Shown: positions 46,518 to 57,631, numbered from the stretch's first letter. The stretch: 64,000 nt of DNA from Microbacterium sp. KUDC0406 (GCF_021582875.1 NZ_CP091138.1:2356001-2420000), one strand, 5' to 3'. Numbers and translations are program-made. Notes: generated by a model not told the origin, from the sequence alone.

Positions 46518-48147
46518 TCACAGCTGATCCACCCGCAGCGTCCGGTCGCCGAAGCGCACGCCGTCGCCGGCGTTGAGCGGCTGCGGCTGCCCGGGCACGA
46601 GTGCGCTCTCGTCTCCGTCGCGCAGCACCGCGGAGCCGTTCGTCGAACCGCGGTCCACGGCGAGGAGGCCGCGGCGGGTGGGCATGATCGCCAGGTGGGT
46701 CTTCGACACCGAGCGGCTGTCGTCCGCCAGCGGCACCAGCTGCACCGATCCCTCGCCGTCGGCCGGCTTCGGGGAACGCCCGATCAGGACGGTCGCGCGC
46801 ACCTCGATGCGCTCGCCCGTGTCGAGCACGAGCACGGCACGAGGGACGGATGCCGACGGTGCCGCCGGTCGGCGTCCGCACGGATGCTGCCGCGTCGGCG
46901 GGCGCCGACGGCGCAGCGGAGGCCGGAGACGCCGCCGGTGATGCGTCGGCGCTGGTCTGTTCCGGAGCCACCGTCTCGACCGGGATGAGCGTCTCCGCGG
47001 GGATGCGTGTCTCACCGGATGCCGGCGCGGGGGCGCCGGCTGGCGCGGGCGACGCCGGCGGGGCGGAAGCGACGGATGCGGGGCTCGGAGAGGGTCCGGA
47101 GGGACCCGCCTGCACAGCGGGAGCGGCCGGAGCGGGAGCGGCCGGAGCGGGAGAGCCCCGCGTCGGGACGGCCCGAGCCGGCGGCTCCGCTCCCTCTGCG
47201 ACGGGCTTCAAGGACGGCACGCCCGTGATCATGCCCGCTGCGGCCGCCGTGCCCGCCGGCGCGAACGGCGCAGGAGCCGGCGCGGATGCCGGACCCGGCG
47301 TCCCCGCCGCAGCCGACGTCGTGGCCGGAGCCGGCGGCGTGGCCAGCCCGCCCCCCGTCGGCCCGGTCGCGGGAGTCGCGGCATCCGGCGCCCCGGCGAG
47401 CCGGCGCGCGCCGAGCACCCCGCCGGAGAACCGGCCGGACGGCACGTACTCGGCCGTGCCGGGGCGATCGACCGCGGTGGCGAGCGACGGGAGCGGCGGC
47501 TTCTCCTCGTGCAGGGTGACGTACTGCTGCTTGCGTGCGATGCGCATCCGCTTGACGTCATACGGATCCAGGCCGCCGCGCACATCGATGAACCAGGTGG
47601 CTGCGGCCAGGTCCGGCCATCCGCGCCCCCGGCGCTCGGCGTCCAGGAACGGCGAGATCGCGATCACCAGCAGCGGGCCGATCACGGGCACCAGAAAGGA
47701 GGCTCCCAGGATCAGGTACCGCACCACTGCGCCGCGCCAGAATCCCGGTCGCTCCAGCGTGCGCACGTTCACCGAGCGGATGCCGAAGATCGCCTTGCCC
47801 AGCGTCACGCCCTTGCGGCCGTGCAGGATCAACTGCACCACGGTGTACGCGGTCGTCAGCACGTACGAGGCGATCACCGCGACGAGCAGCCAGACCAGAT
47901 CGCCGCGCCTCCCGAAGGCGGCCGCGTCGAAGGTCCCCGCGGCGATCGACAGCGCGATCGGCGTGAGCACGAGGGCGGCGGGCAGCGCGAGCAGCACGGC
48001 GACCACGAGCTCGGTCAGGGTCGACAGCACCCGCATCCCGCTCCGCGCCGGCACGAGACCGAGCGCCCGCGCGTAGCCCGGGTCGGGCCTGCCCTGCGCG
48101 TCGAGTCCCTCGATCGCCTTCTCTCCGCTGTCGACCTCCCAGATCAT
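46518..48147 (-). CDS. RDD-FHA membrane protein (apparent +1 frameshift at 46848-46858)
   Basis: About 542 residues. RDD-type membrane domain (residues 20-200, three to four helices, with GRKGVTLGKAIFGIRSVNV), a ~200-residue Pro/Ala linker, and a C-terminal FHA domain. The FHA motifs are LIGRSPKP, RSVSKTHLAI and VDRGSTNGSAVL, read in a different frame after GGATGCCGACGG; one extra base explains it. The uncorrected frame runs on to 46483 but loses the FHA domain. A phosphothreonine reader anchored in the membrane next to the secretion ATPase. ATG overlaps the upstream stop (ATGA). Confidence 0.85.
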
Positions 48148-48910
48148 TCCGCGTCGTTCTCCGATTCCGTCTCGTGCTCCTGGTCGAGCAGCGGCAGGTC
48201 GTCACGGGTCACCAGACGAGAGGTGACCGCATGCTCGACCAGCCGGGCGCGGCGATTCGTGGCGCCCGAGCGCACACCGCCGCGCATTCCGGGCACGCCG
48301 ATGCGATCGAACTTGTCGCACACGTTGTCGAGCTTGCGGTTGAACCGCGTGACCGTCCATCCCAGTCGCTCCGCGGCCGCGGCAGACGACGGGATGGCGC
48401 TCATCCCGGTGCCGTCGCGTCGCAGCATCGGCTCGGCGAGCGCCACCACCAGCAGTTTCTGGCTGAGGGTCAGCGGCACCTCGCCGATGGTGGAGTCGCC
48501 GTCGAGGAGCTCCTGCCGCACCGGGCGGAACTTCGGCTCCGCGGCGTGCACGACCAGTTCGTAGGTCGTCGGACCTGCGGAGAACACGATCGTCGTGCGT
48601 GCGAACACCAGGGGCAGCCGCGCGCCAGGCGCGAGCCAGGCCTGCACTCCGCCACCGGCGTCGGTCACCGAGGCGGAGAGCCGTGTGCCGACGTTCGCCA
48701 GCCACCACAGCCCCTGCTCCTCGGAGATGTCGAGGAAGTGCCGGTGCAGGAACAGGTTGTCGTCGATGGCCAGGTCGCCCTCGCGGCCCACGGTGAACCG
48801 TCCGCCCGCGGGAACGGTGAAGTACTCCCCGCGAACTCGACCGTGACCTGCCCCGGAGGGGACGGCTTCGCGATCGGCTGGTCACCGGTCTGCAGGATCT
48901 CGTCCGTCAT
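48144..48910 (-). CDS. FHA-like protein with C-terminal helical (winged-helix-like) domain (apparent -1 frameshift at 48827-48830)
   Basis: About 255 residues. Start MTDEILQTGDQPIAKP overlaps the kinase stop (ATGA). After a CCCC run short by one base the frame continues YFTVPAGGRFTVGREGDLAIDDNLFLHRHFLDI, a FHA-type strand pattern though the usual SxxH Ser is replaced (LHRHF). Residues 140-215 (LTLSQKLLVVALAEPML...AERLGWTVTRFNRKLDNVCDKF) look like a winged-helix or sigma-4-like DNA-binding fold. It could link phospho-signalling to transcription. Soluble. Confidence 0.8.
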
Positions 48911-50577
48911 GGGGTGCACTCCCGGAGCGGGTCGGAGCTGCGCCCGGCATCTCGCCGGAGCGTCACCTCGATGCAGGTCGGTCCTGACGCCTGCGCCGGG
49001 ATCGTCGCCGTGGTCTCTTCGGTGCGGGCGGAGTCCCCGGTCCCTCGAGCGTCACCTGCTGCCAGATGTACGAGTCCCCGTCCTGCGGGTCGGGGTTCGT
49101 CCAGGTGAAGACCACCTGATCGCCCTTGTGCACGCCCTTCAGATCTTCGACCGGCGGCACCAGCGCGGAGATCGGATCCTGCGGCACCGGCTTCTGATCG
49201 GACTTCACCGGTGTGGGCGCCGCCTGGTTCAGCAGCGCTCCGCCCGCGAACCAGGCTCCGCCGACGATGACCGCAAGCCCGGCGACGGATGCAGCGGCCC
49301 AGCCCCACCACGGCATGCCACGGCGGCGGGCCGGCGGCTCCGCCGCCGTCGCCACGGGTGCCGGCGGCGGCCGGGGCGACCGGCGGCGACTGCGGCGCCG
49401 GCGCGTCCGGGGTGAGCACGCGGGGAGCGCGCAGCATCGTCCGGTCGTCGTCCTCGCCGAGGGGCGCCGCGGGTGCGGCATCCGTCGGCTTCGCACGCTG
49501 CACGGTCGTCTCCAGCGCGGACGGGTCCGCAGCCGATGCCGCCGCCGCGGTGGTGAACGCGGGTGTGCCCGCCGGGACGTCGCCGGCCGGGGACGCGGGC
49601 ACAGGGCGCTTGCGCTCCGTCGTCGCGGACGGACGGGTCGGATCGATGCTGACGATCTCACGCACCCGGGTGAGGCCGTCGTCGTCCTCCTCGACTCCGC
49701 CGTCGTGCGGCTGGTCGTCGACGATGTCGACCGGCGTGACCGAGTGCGAGAGCTCGATCTGCACCTTCTGCAGAGCACGGGCGAACGCGACCGCGCTCGG
49801 GAACCGGTCGCCCGGGTTCTTCGCCATCGCCGTCTCGAGCGCCGTCTGCAGGCTCCCCGGCGCGTCTGCGCGGGCCAGCGGGGGCAGCGCCGAGCGCTCG
49901 ATCCGCTCGATCAGGTCGGCACCGGAGTTGCGGCCGCCCGGCTGCTCGAACGGCGAGCGCCCGGTCAGCAGCGTGTAGACCGTGGCGCCCAGCGCCCAGA
50001 CATCCGATCGCGGCGTCGCGGTGGGCGGGTCGGCGAACGACTCCGGCGGCGACCACGGAATCGACATGCCGGTGGCCTCCCCGACGCCCTGCGTCGTCGA
50101 GGCGATGCCGAAGTCGGTCAGGGCCGGCCTGTTGTACTCGGTGACGAGGATGTTCGCCGGCTTGATGTCACGGTGCAGCACGCCTGCCCGATGCGCGGTC
50201 TCGACCGCGCCCGCCACCTGGATGCCGACGCGCAGCGCCTCGGCGACCGAGAACCGCTCCCGCCGCGCACGCAGCTGCAGGTTCGGGCGCGGGCAGTACT
50301 CCATCACCAGGTACGGCCGGCCGTCACCCGCGACGCCCGCCTGATAGATCGTGACGATCGCCGGATGCGTCGAGAGCATCGCCATCACGTTCGCCTCGTC
50401 GGCGAACTCCGCTGCCGCGCTGTCCGTGATGCGATCCGCGAGCAGCACCTTCACCGCCACCTTGCGGCGCGGCATCTCCTGCTCGTACAGGAAGACGTCG
50501 GCGAACCCGCCGGTGCCCAGCGGGTCGAGGTACGTGAAGCCCGGAAGCGCGGGCGGAGCGGACGGCGGGCGGCTCAC
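48907..50577 (-). CDS. Membrane Ser/Thr protein kinase without PASTA domains (two apparent frameshifts)
   Basis: 556 residues. Kinase domain 14-275: GTGGFADVF loop, Lys43, HRDIKPANI (Asp137), TDFG (Asp155) and SPPESF in place of APE. Then a disordered Pro/Ala-rich segment, a single membrane helix (PWWGWAAASVAGLAVIVGG) and a ~100-residue outer domain with Fn3-like DQVVFTWTNPDPQDGDSYIW. The frame shifts at about 49345-49375 (GGGTGCCGGCGG, one base extra) and 49035-49038 (CCCC, one short). Net frame is restored. GTG start overlaps the FHA gene stop (GTGA). Partner of the PP2C phosphatase and FHA proteins in the same operon. Confidence 0.88.
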   Translation of the reverse strand: MSRPPSAPPALPGFTYLDPLGTGGFADVFLYEQEMPRRKVAVKVLLADRITDSAAAEFADEANVMAMLSTHPAIVTIYQAGVAGDGRPYLVMEYCPRPNLQLRARRERFSVAEALRVGIQVAGAVETAHRAGVLHRDIKPANILVTEYNRPALTDFGIASTTQGVGEATGMSIPWSPPESFADPPTATPRSDVWALGATVYTLLTGRSPFEQPGGRNSGADLIERIERSALPPLARADAPGSLQTALETAMAKNPGDRFPSAVAFARALQKVQIELSHSVTPVDIVDDQPHDGGVEEDDDGLTRVREIVSIDPTRPSATTERKRPVPASPAGDVPAGTPAFTTAAAASAADPSALETTVQRAKPTDAAPAAPLGEDDDRTMLRAPRVLTPDAPAPQSPPVAPAAAGTRGDGGGAAGPPPWHAVVGLGRCIRRRACGHRRRSLVRGRSAAEPGGAHTGEVRSEAGAAGSDLRAGAAGRRSEGRAQGRSGGLHLDEPRPAGRGLVHLAAGDARGTGDSARTEETTATIPAQASGPTCIEVTLRRDAGRSSDPLRECTP

Positions 50578-51912
50578 GGCAGATCCTCGAACGTGATCGT
50601 CACCCCGTCGCCGAGGTCGACCGTGTCTCCGCTGACCACGACCGTCTGCTCGCCGGGGTGCAGACGCACCGGGTCGGAGCCCGTGCGCAGCAGCGTCGAA
50701 CCGTTCGTGGTGTGCAGGTCGATCACGACGCAGGCGCCGGCCTCCGGACGGATCTCGAGATGGCTGCGCGAGATGTCCTGCTGCGGGCTGTCGACGGCGA
50801 TCAGGTGCGGCAGGCTGTCACCGCTGGCGCGCGTCGACCGAGGACGGCGTCCGATGATCACCGGGCGGTCCAGTTCGACGACCTGACCGGTGGACATGCG
50901 GATGCGGCCCCGCCCGGGCACCGGGACGTCGAGCACCTCGGTCGCCGCGTCCGGCACCACGGATGCGGGAGGCGGCGGAGGGACCGGGGCGTCTTCGCCC
51001 CGCATGGCGCGCAGCTGCGCCAGCGAGATCGTCGCGCCGTCATGGTCGCCGGATGCCGGAGGCGCCGGCGGTGCCGGCGGTGCCGCGGCGGCGATCGACG
51101 CCGGACTGACGATCGTGGATTCGACGTCCTCCTCGAGCATGTCGGTGAGGCCGAGGGTGGCGAAGGGGTCGGTCTGCAGGTGAGCCACGGGCTCCGGCAG
51201 GGGGTCGGAGACGGGCGCCGGCTCCGGCTCCGGCTCCGGCTCGACCAGCGGTTCCTGTTCGGATTCTGACGGCGCCCCGGACTCCTGCGCGGGCTCGGAC
51301 TCCTGTTCGAGCTCGGGCTCGGCCGCGGGCTCGTGCTCGGCCTCGGACTCGGGCGCGTGCTCCGGCGCCGGCTCCTCCGGCGCCGGTTCGACGACCGGCT
51401 CCGGCGCGACATCGGGCTCGGAACCGACCTCGACGGCGGCCACCGGGAGGGGCGCTGCCGCCGGCATCCTCCTGGGTGAAGTCGAGAGTGACGCGGGCCG
51501 CGGTGATCACGCCGTGCGAGATCGGCAGCACGCGTCCGCTGACGTCCTCGTCGACCAGGATCTCCGCCTCGGCCCCGCCGGGCACGAAGTGCTCGCTCCA
51601 GGTGGTGACCTCGGCGCCGGTGAACGTGCGCTCCTCGCCCTCGGTGTCGGTCACGCGCGCCGAGACCCGGCCGCGCACCGCGACCCGCAGGTCCGCGCCC
51701 TCCCGCACGACGGCGACGAACGGCGGGATCGCTGCGAACACGCCGCCGACGTGCGTGGTCAGCACATCCACGATCGCGCTCATCCCCGTGCCGCCCTCGA
51801 TCACGTCCCAGAGACCGTCGACGAGGCGATCGTCGGCGTCGGGCGGCAGCACGACCACGCCGGCGCGGCCGATCAGCGACCACCATGTGCCCAACTCGTA
51901 TCCCGCTCGCAT
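50574..51912 (-). CDS. FHA-domain protein with long acidic-Pro linker (apparent +1 frameshift near 51465)
   Basis: About 445 residues. N-terminal 145-residue domain (MRAGYELGTWWSLIGRAGVVVLPPDADD...TEGEERTFTGAEVTTW) of unknown type, a Glu/Pro/Ser-rich linker of ~150 residues, then a C-terminal FHA domain with PVIIGRRPRST, ISRSHLEI and LHTTNGSTLL. The frames join at GGATGCCGGCGG (51464-51475), where one extra base is likely. The start overlaps the PP2C stop by one base. Probable substrate or reader for the kinase encoded next. Confidence 0.83.
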
Positions 51913-52724
51913 CACTGCATTCCTCCGGTGGCTTCGGCACGCGGCAGCGTGTCGACGTCGATGTCGGTGTCGTCGCCCGCGCCCTCCGGGCGCGTCCTGA
52001 CATGCACGGCGTCGACGACGACCGCCGTGATGTTGTCGCGTCCACCCTGTTCGAGGGCGGCCGCGACCAGATGGTCCGCAGCATTCTGCGGGTCGGTGTG
52101 CCGGGTGAGGATCTGCGCGATGACGTCGTCGGCGACCTCGGACGGAAGACCGTCGGAGCACACCAGGACGCGATCACCGGTCGCGGCCGGGATCATCCAG
52201 TAGTCCGCCTCGCCGGTGCTGCCGGCTCCGAGCGCCCTGGTGATGATGTTCCTGCGGCGATCACCGCGGGCCTCGGCCTCGAGCAGCTCTCCGGCATCGA
52301 TCAGCTCCTGCACCACCGAATGGTCGACCGTGATCTGCTCGAGCGCCCCGCCGGCCAGCCGGTAGGTGCGCGAGTCGCCGATGTTCACCGCCAGCCAGTA
52401 CCCGACACCGTCGACGGATGCGACGGCGACGCCGCTGAGCGTGGTGCCGGCGCGGCCGGTGCCCGCATCGGACAGCGCGTCGATGCGGGTCTTGGCGCGG
52501 GCGATCGCGAAACGCACGTCGTCGAGTGCGACCGCGGGACGCCCGACCAGACCGGCGAACTCCTCGATCGCGCCTGCGCTGGCCTCCTCACCGGCCTGAT
52601 GCCCGCCCATGCCGTCCGCCACCAGGAACAGCGGGGCCTGCACCAGCAGGGAGTCCTCGTTCAGCGTGCGGCGGAGACCGGCATGGGTCGCCCAGCCGCA
52701 CGAGACGACGATGGGCGGGATCAT
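51912..52724 (-). CDS. PP2C-family Ser/Thr protein phosphatase
   Basis: 270 residues, intact. Metal-dependent phosphatase with RRTLNEDSLL, FLVADGMGGHQAGEEAS, NIGDSRTYRL, VLVCSDGLPSEV and GGRDNITAVVV, the complete set of PP2C metal and phosphate residues. No membrane segment. ATG overlaps the RDD-FHA stop (ATGA). It counters the kinase encoded two genes downstream. Confidence 0.95.
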   Translation of the reverse strand: MIPPIVVSCGWATHAGLRRTLNEDSLLVQAPLFLVADGMGGHQAGEEASAGAIEEFAGLVGRPAVALDDVRFAIARAKTRIDALSDAGTGRAGTTLSGVAVASVDGVGYWLAVNIGDSRTYRLAGGALEQITVDHSVVQELIDAGELLEAEARGDRRRNIITRALGAGSTGEADYWMIPAATGDRVLVCSDGLPSEVADDVIAQILTRHTDPQNAADHLVAAALEQGGRDNITAVVVDAVHVRTRPEGAGDDTDIDVDTLPRAEATGGMQ

Positions 52725-53977
52725 GCGTAACCGCCGATCGTCACCACGCGGTCGCCGATCTCGATGACGTCTCCGAGGCGCACGCGGGTGCGCTCGCCCG
52801 GAGCGCAGGCGATCCGCACCCCGTCGCGCACGATCGTCATGCCGTTGGTGGAATGCCTGTCCATGACCCAGCCGCCCGAGACCTCGGATGCCGCCTCGAA
52901 ATGCGTCTTCGACAGCGAGAGCGTCTCGTCGCGCACCGGTACGACCACCGCGCCGTCCTCGGGCGAGGGGTTGCGGCCGAAGATCGTGCGGCGCGAGACG
53001 GTGACGCGGCTGCCGTCGTCCCAGGTGAACACCAGGCGGTGTCCGGGGATGCTGATGCGGGTGTCCTCGACCTCGTCGGCCTCGGACGGCTGCGCGGGCT
53101 CCGGCTCCGGACGCACCGGTGCGGCAGGGGCTGCACGGGAATCGGCAGGCTGTGCCACGGGGGCGTCCTGGGCCGGCGGCTCCGGTGCGGAGTCGCGCGT
53201 GACGCCGGGAACGAACGCGATCAGCGCGTCGGCGGGCGCGGGTGTCGCCGGATCCTGGGCGGGCGCGGGGGCGACGGTCGCCGACGGCGACACGACAGTC
53301 TCGTCGAGATCCGCGTTGCCGGCGGCATCCGCTGCCGAAGGCACCGGCGGAGCCGGGACGGCGGTTCCGGGCAGCGGCGGACGCGGGGGGATCGGCATGG
53401 CCGAGGTCGGGGCGGGAGGCATCACCGGCGCCGGAGGAGCCGGCATCACCGGCGCCGGAGGAGCCGGCATCGCCGAGGTCGGAGCGGGTGGCGCAGGGTG
53501 AGCCGACACCGGTGCTGCGGTGCCCGCGGGAACCCTGGCGTCCAGCATCAACGCGCCGACGGCCTTGTCGTGCCAGCCCTGGAACCGGCCGGAGCCGTCG
53601 AACAGCGGGGAGAAGTACCCGACCACGACCCAGGCGGTGACGCCGAAGACGAGGTTGCGCAGCAGCGCCTTGCCGAAGCCGAGCGGCGCACCGTCGCCGG
53701 CACGCGCCAGGCGAAGGCCCTGCGTGCGCATCCCGATCGACCCGCTGCCGCCCTGCATCGCCGTGTAGACGAGCAGCCAGGCCAGCATCAGAAGCGACAT
53801 GATCCCCAGCCCGATGGCGTACGCCGTCAGGAAGCCGTCTGGACCGGATGCCATGGAGATCACGACCACGACGATGGTCAGTACGATCGCGAGTCCGGCC
53901 GCGATCAGCGCGTCCACGACATACGCCAGCACTCGCCGGTTCACCGGCGCGACCTGTCCGAAGGGCAGCATCGTCAT
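52721..53977 (-). CDS. RDD-FHA membrane protein
   Basis: 418 residues, intact. RDD domain at 1-150 (VNRRVLAYVVDALIAAGLAIVL, GSIGMRTQGLRL, FGKALLRNLVFGV), Pro/Ala-rich linker with MPAPPAPV repeats, and a C-terminal FHA domain (TIFGRNPSPEDG, LSLSKTHFEA, DRHSTNGMTIV). Same design as the protein at 46518-48147. ATG overlaps the transglutaminase-like stop (ATGA). Confidence 0.93.
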   Translation of the reverse strand: MTMLPFGQVAPVNRRVLAYVVDALIAAGLAIVLTIVVVVISMASGPDGFLTAYAIGLGIMSLLMLAWLLVYTAMQGGSGSIGMRTQGLRLARAGDGAPLGFGKALLRNLVFGVTAWVVVGYFSPLFDGSGRFQGWHDKAVGALMLDARVPAGTAAPVSAHPAPPAPTSAMPAPPAPVMPAPPAPVMPPAPTSAMPIPPRPPLPGTAVPAPPVPSAADAAGNADLDETVVSPSATVAPAPAQDPATPAPADALIAFVPGVTRDSAPEPPAQDAPVAQPADSRAAPAAPVRPEPEPAQPSEADEVEDTRISIPGHRLVFTWDDGSRVTVSRRTIFGRNPSPEDGAVVVPVRDETLSLSKTHFEAASEVSGGWVMDRHSTNGMTIVRDGVRIACAPGERTRVRLGDVIEIGDRVVTIGGYA

Positions 53978-56369
53978 GTCGTCTCGCTCTCGGGTCCGGC
54001 AGCATTCTCGGGCGCTGCGGAGTTGTTCTTCTCGATGGTGCCATCTTCGCGGCGGACGCGCGCGGCCGCGGCATCCTTCAGCTCGCCCAGCTTCGACGCC
54101 ATGGCGCCCCCGCCGAGCAGCGATCGCAGGCTCAGCCGGGCACGCAGACGCCGCCAGAAGCCGGCTTCGGCGCCCATGCCCGCGACGATCCCGTCGACCT
54201 CGCGCCAGAAGGCGTCGACCTCTTCGGCGACGGGTCGCTGGGACCGAACACCTGGGCGTCGGCACGATCCGCCAGCACGCTGACCGCGGGAACGGCCAGC
54301 GTGGATGCCACGGCGGTGGCATCCTCCACCCTGGTCGCACCCGGCGCCGTGCGCGCGCCGTAGTCCGTGGCGCGGTCGGTCAGTTCGTCCCAGCCGCCGC
54401 TGATGCGGTCGGAGGTGTGCTGCGCGTTGCGGCGCGTGCGCCGGCGTGCGGCCTTCCATGCGCCGATCACGATGAACGGCGAGGCGAGCAGAGCGATCAC
54501 GCCGAGCGAGATGCCTCCGATCGCGAGGATCACGCCGATGATGCCCCAGATGTTCGCCGAGTCGTCCTCGGGCTCGCGGTCGTCGGGCAGCGTCGGCGGC
54601 AGGTCGACCGGCTCCTGCGGCGGGGGCGGCGGCTGCAGCACCTGCGGCTTCGGGTCGGCGCGCGGCTTGGTGTTCTGATCATTGGGGACCTTGTCCTCCG
54701 GCGGGGTCGGGTCGAAGGCCACCCAGCCGTGGCCGGCGAAATTCACCTCGACCCATGCGTGCAGCGTGTCGCCGTTCGCCGTGAACGATGCCGAACCGGC
54801 CTGCTCCTCGTCCGGGTAGAAGCCCATCACCACGCGAGCGGGAATGTCGAGCTCGCGGGCGAGCAGCGTCATCGCCACCGCGTACTGCTCGTCGTCCCCG
54901 ATCATCTGGTCACCGCCGATGAGCGTCGAGATGCGCTCCGAGGTGTGACCCGCACGAGAGATGACCTCGCCCTCCAGACCATGGCTGAAGAAGCCGCCCT
55001 CGGCGAGGAAGAGCTCCAGCTTCGAGACCTTGTCGATCGGGGTCTTCGCGTCCTCGGTGATGTCGGCTGCCAGCCCCGAGAGCTCCTCGGGCACGTCCGA
55101 CTGCTCCGGCATCGACACCGTGCCGAACTCCGCATCGCCGAGGTCCTCGTCGTCGCGTTCGACGGGAAGCGTCGTCTCGAGGGTGTACGAGTCGCCCCTA
55201 GCGAGCGGAGTCGTCGTGATCGCCGTGGCGCTGCCCTCGTTGTAGTACGTCGAGCGGCGCAGCTGCTCGGCGCGGTCACCCGTGAACACGAGCTCATTGA
55301 CCTGACCCGCAGTGGGGATCCAGACCTCCTCGTACTTCCCGATGTCGACCTTGAGCGTGGCACGCGTGCCCTCGGCATCCACTGACATGTTGCCGCGCAG
55401 CGGCGTGAACGCACCGGATGAGCCGTTGCCGGCATCCGAGACGTTGTAGACCTGGCCGTTGAAGTCGTCCATCGCCGCCAGGCGCATCCGCGCGCCCTTC
55501 GGCAGGCCCTGCACGGTGAACAGGGTGTCGTCCAGGTCGTCGCGCACGGTCTTGCGGTACGACTGCAGCGGACTCGGGTACTCGCGGATGTTGAACGGCG
55601 GGACGATGGTGTCGCGGAACACGTGCCGCGGCTCGTACGGCTGGGCGACGGCGCTCGTGGCGATGCCCGCGCCGGCGGCGAGCGCGAGCACCGCACCGCC
55701 GGCGCCGATGCGCCGCCAGCGCATGTGTGACGCGCGCGTGGGGTCGACGTCGCTGACCGAGACGGCCGCGTTGCTCGGCGCCCAGATCTGCCGCAGGGCC
55801 AGCCATCCGACGCTGACGAGCGCGAACACGGCGCCCTGGACGAGAGGGGCTGCGGGTGAGGGCACGCCGAGAGCGATCCCGAATCCGACCGCGATGCCTG
55901 CGGGGATCAGCGCCCAGCCCGCGTGGCCGAGCCGCAGCGCGAGCGATCCGGTCAGCACGCTCGTGACGAGCAGCAGCAGGAACGGCACGAGTGCGTGCCC
56001 GTCGGTCACCGCCACCGGAGCCACCGTGGTCAGCAGCTGCTTCCAGGAGGTGATGGCGCCCAGCGCCAGCTTCTGCAGCGTGTCCAGCGTCGGGACGACG
56101 CCGGCGATCGTCGTGTAGGGCAGGGCGAGCGCCCCGCCGAAGACGAAGTATGCGGCGATCGTGAGACCCGCGACGATGAGGATGCCCCAGCGGCGCCAGG
56201 CGCTGACGGCGGCGATGCCGAGGCCGAGCACCACTGCACCCACCGCAGCGGGCAGGTAGGAAGGTCCGGCGAAGGTCGGCCAGAAGCCGACGACGGCGAC
56301 GGCGAGAAGCAGCGCCGAGGCGGTGAGATCGACGATCCAGCGCCGGGTACTGATGGGGGCGGCGGTCAT
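53974..56369 (-). CDS. TgpA-like transglutaminase-fold membrane protein, catalytic Cys replaced (apparent -1 frameshift at 54240-54242)
   Basis: About 798 residues. Six N-terminal helices, an outer region, a transglutaminase core, one more helix and a cytoplasmic tail. Core motif is IGDDEQYAVAMTLLARELDIPARVVMGF, whereas active relatives have GYCEQ: Asp493 stands where the catalytic Cys belongs. His (TLHAWVEV) and Asp (FDPTPPE) are kept. After a CCC run one base appears lost; the next frame gives EEVDAFWREVDGIVAGM...GPESETT. Part of the common MoxR-DUF58-transglutaminase trio. Probably a pseudoenzyme with a binding role. Confidence 0.9.
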
Positions 56370-57631
56370 GCGAGCACCTTCTGCAGGGCGACGGGCAGCT
56401 GCTCGAGCGCGGCGACCGTGACGACATCGGCATCGCCGATGCGCCGCAGCGTGGGGCTCTCGGCCCGCAGATCCACGACGATCGCGAGCGCGCGGGCTCC
56501 GAACGGGACGCGCGAGCACGCAGCACGCAGGTCTTCGGTCCTGGTCTTCGAGCCGGTCACGAGGACGACGAAGCTGGCGAGGGGCATGGTCGCGGCGAGG
56601 ACGCCGGCGAGATCGGTGACGCCGCCCTCCTTCGGCTTGGAGAACTCGACCGTGGACAGCGAGTCCAGCAGCTGCTTCCCGGTGCCGGCGGGCAGGTCGC
56701 GCCCCTGTACGCGCAGGTCGACCCGCTGCGAGTCGCGCAGCGCGCGCAGGCCGACGGATCCCGCCATCGACACGGCGCGTTCGAACTCCTCGTCCTCGGC
56801 GTACTCCGCGGCGCTCCGGGACAGACCGATGACGAAGTGCGAGCGACGGGTCTCCTCGAACTGGCGCACCATCATGGTGCCGGTGCGCGCCGTCGACCGC
56901 CAGTGCACGTGCCGCAGGTCGTCGCCGGGCTGGTACTCCAGCAGCGCGTGGAAGGACACGTCGTCGCGGGAGAGGTCGGCCGCGGGCATGCCCTCGAGGT
57001 CGCGCAGGAAGCCGAGCGACTGCCCGTCGAACAGGACGGTGCGGGGATGGACGTACAGGTCGACCGGCTCGTCACGGCGGTGCGCGCGCTCGAAGAGGCC
57101 GAGTGGATCGCCGCGCACCACGCTGACGGGTCCGACCTTCACGACGCTGCGCCTCTGGGTGGGGATCGCGAACAGCTCCTCGGCCTCCTGACCGGGTGCC
57201 AGACGCTGGATGCCGAACTCGCCGCGTCCGGATCCCACCGGGAGGACGACGCGGGAGGGCAGGATGGCCCGATTGCTGCGGTTCGCGAGGGTCAGAGCGC
57301 CGACCGCACGCTCGCCCACGACGACCCGCGTGCGGGCGAGGTCCAGCGAGACGTCGTACTCGGTGCGCCCGATCAGGAACAGGGCGCAGAGCGCGACCGT
57401 GACCATGATGATGACCGCGGCGACCGTGAGCTCCCACCAGCCCAGCAGTTGACCGATGATCCACAGGCCGAGTCCCAGCCCGATCAGCACCCACGCCAGG
57501 GGGCGGACAGCGGACAGGACGATCCGGAGACGCGCCCCGACTCGCGACCCGACGACCGCGGCGATGTCTCGCCAGCCGGCGTCGCCTCGGGTCGTCGGCG
57601 AGGCGGCGGGAAGTGTCTCCGACGCCATCAC
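56366..57631 (-). CDS. DUF58 domain-containing protein
   Basis: 421 residues. Two N-terminal helices (about 40-75), a beta-rich segment and the DUF58 hallmark DDLRHVHWRSTARTGTMMVRQFE. A VWA-like remainder follows (HFVIGLSRSAAEYAEDEEFERAV). Functionally tied to MoxR ATPases across bacteria. The start overlaps the MoxR stop (GTGA) and the stop overlaps the transglutaminase-like start (ATGA). Confidence 0.95.
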   Translation of the reverse strand: MMASETLPAASPTTRGDAGWRDIAAVVGSRVGARLRIVLSAVRPLAWVLIGLGLGLWIIGQLLGWWELTVAAVIIMVTVALCALFLIGRTEYDVSLDLARTRVVVGERAVGALTLANRSNRAILPSRVVLPVGSGRGEFGIQRLAPGQEAEELFAIPTQRRSVVKVGPVSVVRGDPLGLFERAHRRDEPVDLYVHPRTVLFDGQSLGFLRDLEGMPAADLSRDDVSFHALLEYQPGDDLRHVHWRSTARTGTMMVRQFEETRRSHFVIGLSRSAAEYAEDEEFERAVSMAGSVGLRALRDSQRVDLRVQGRDLPAGTGKQLLDSLSTVEFSKPKEGGVTDLAGVLAATMPLASFVVLVTGSKTRTEDLRAACSRVPFGARALAIVVDLRAESPTLRRIGDADVVTVAALEQLPVALQKVLA

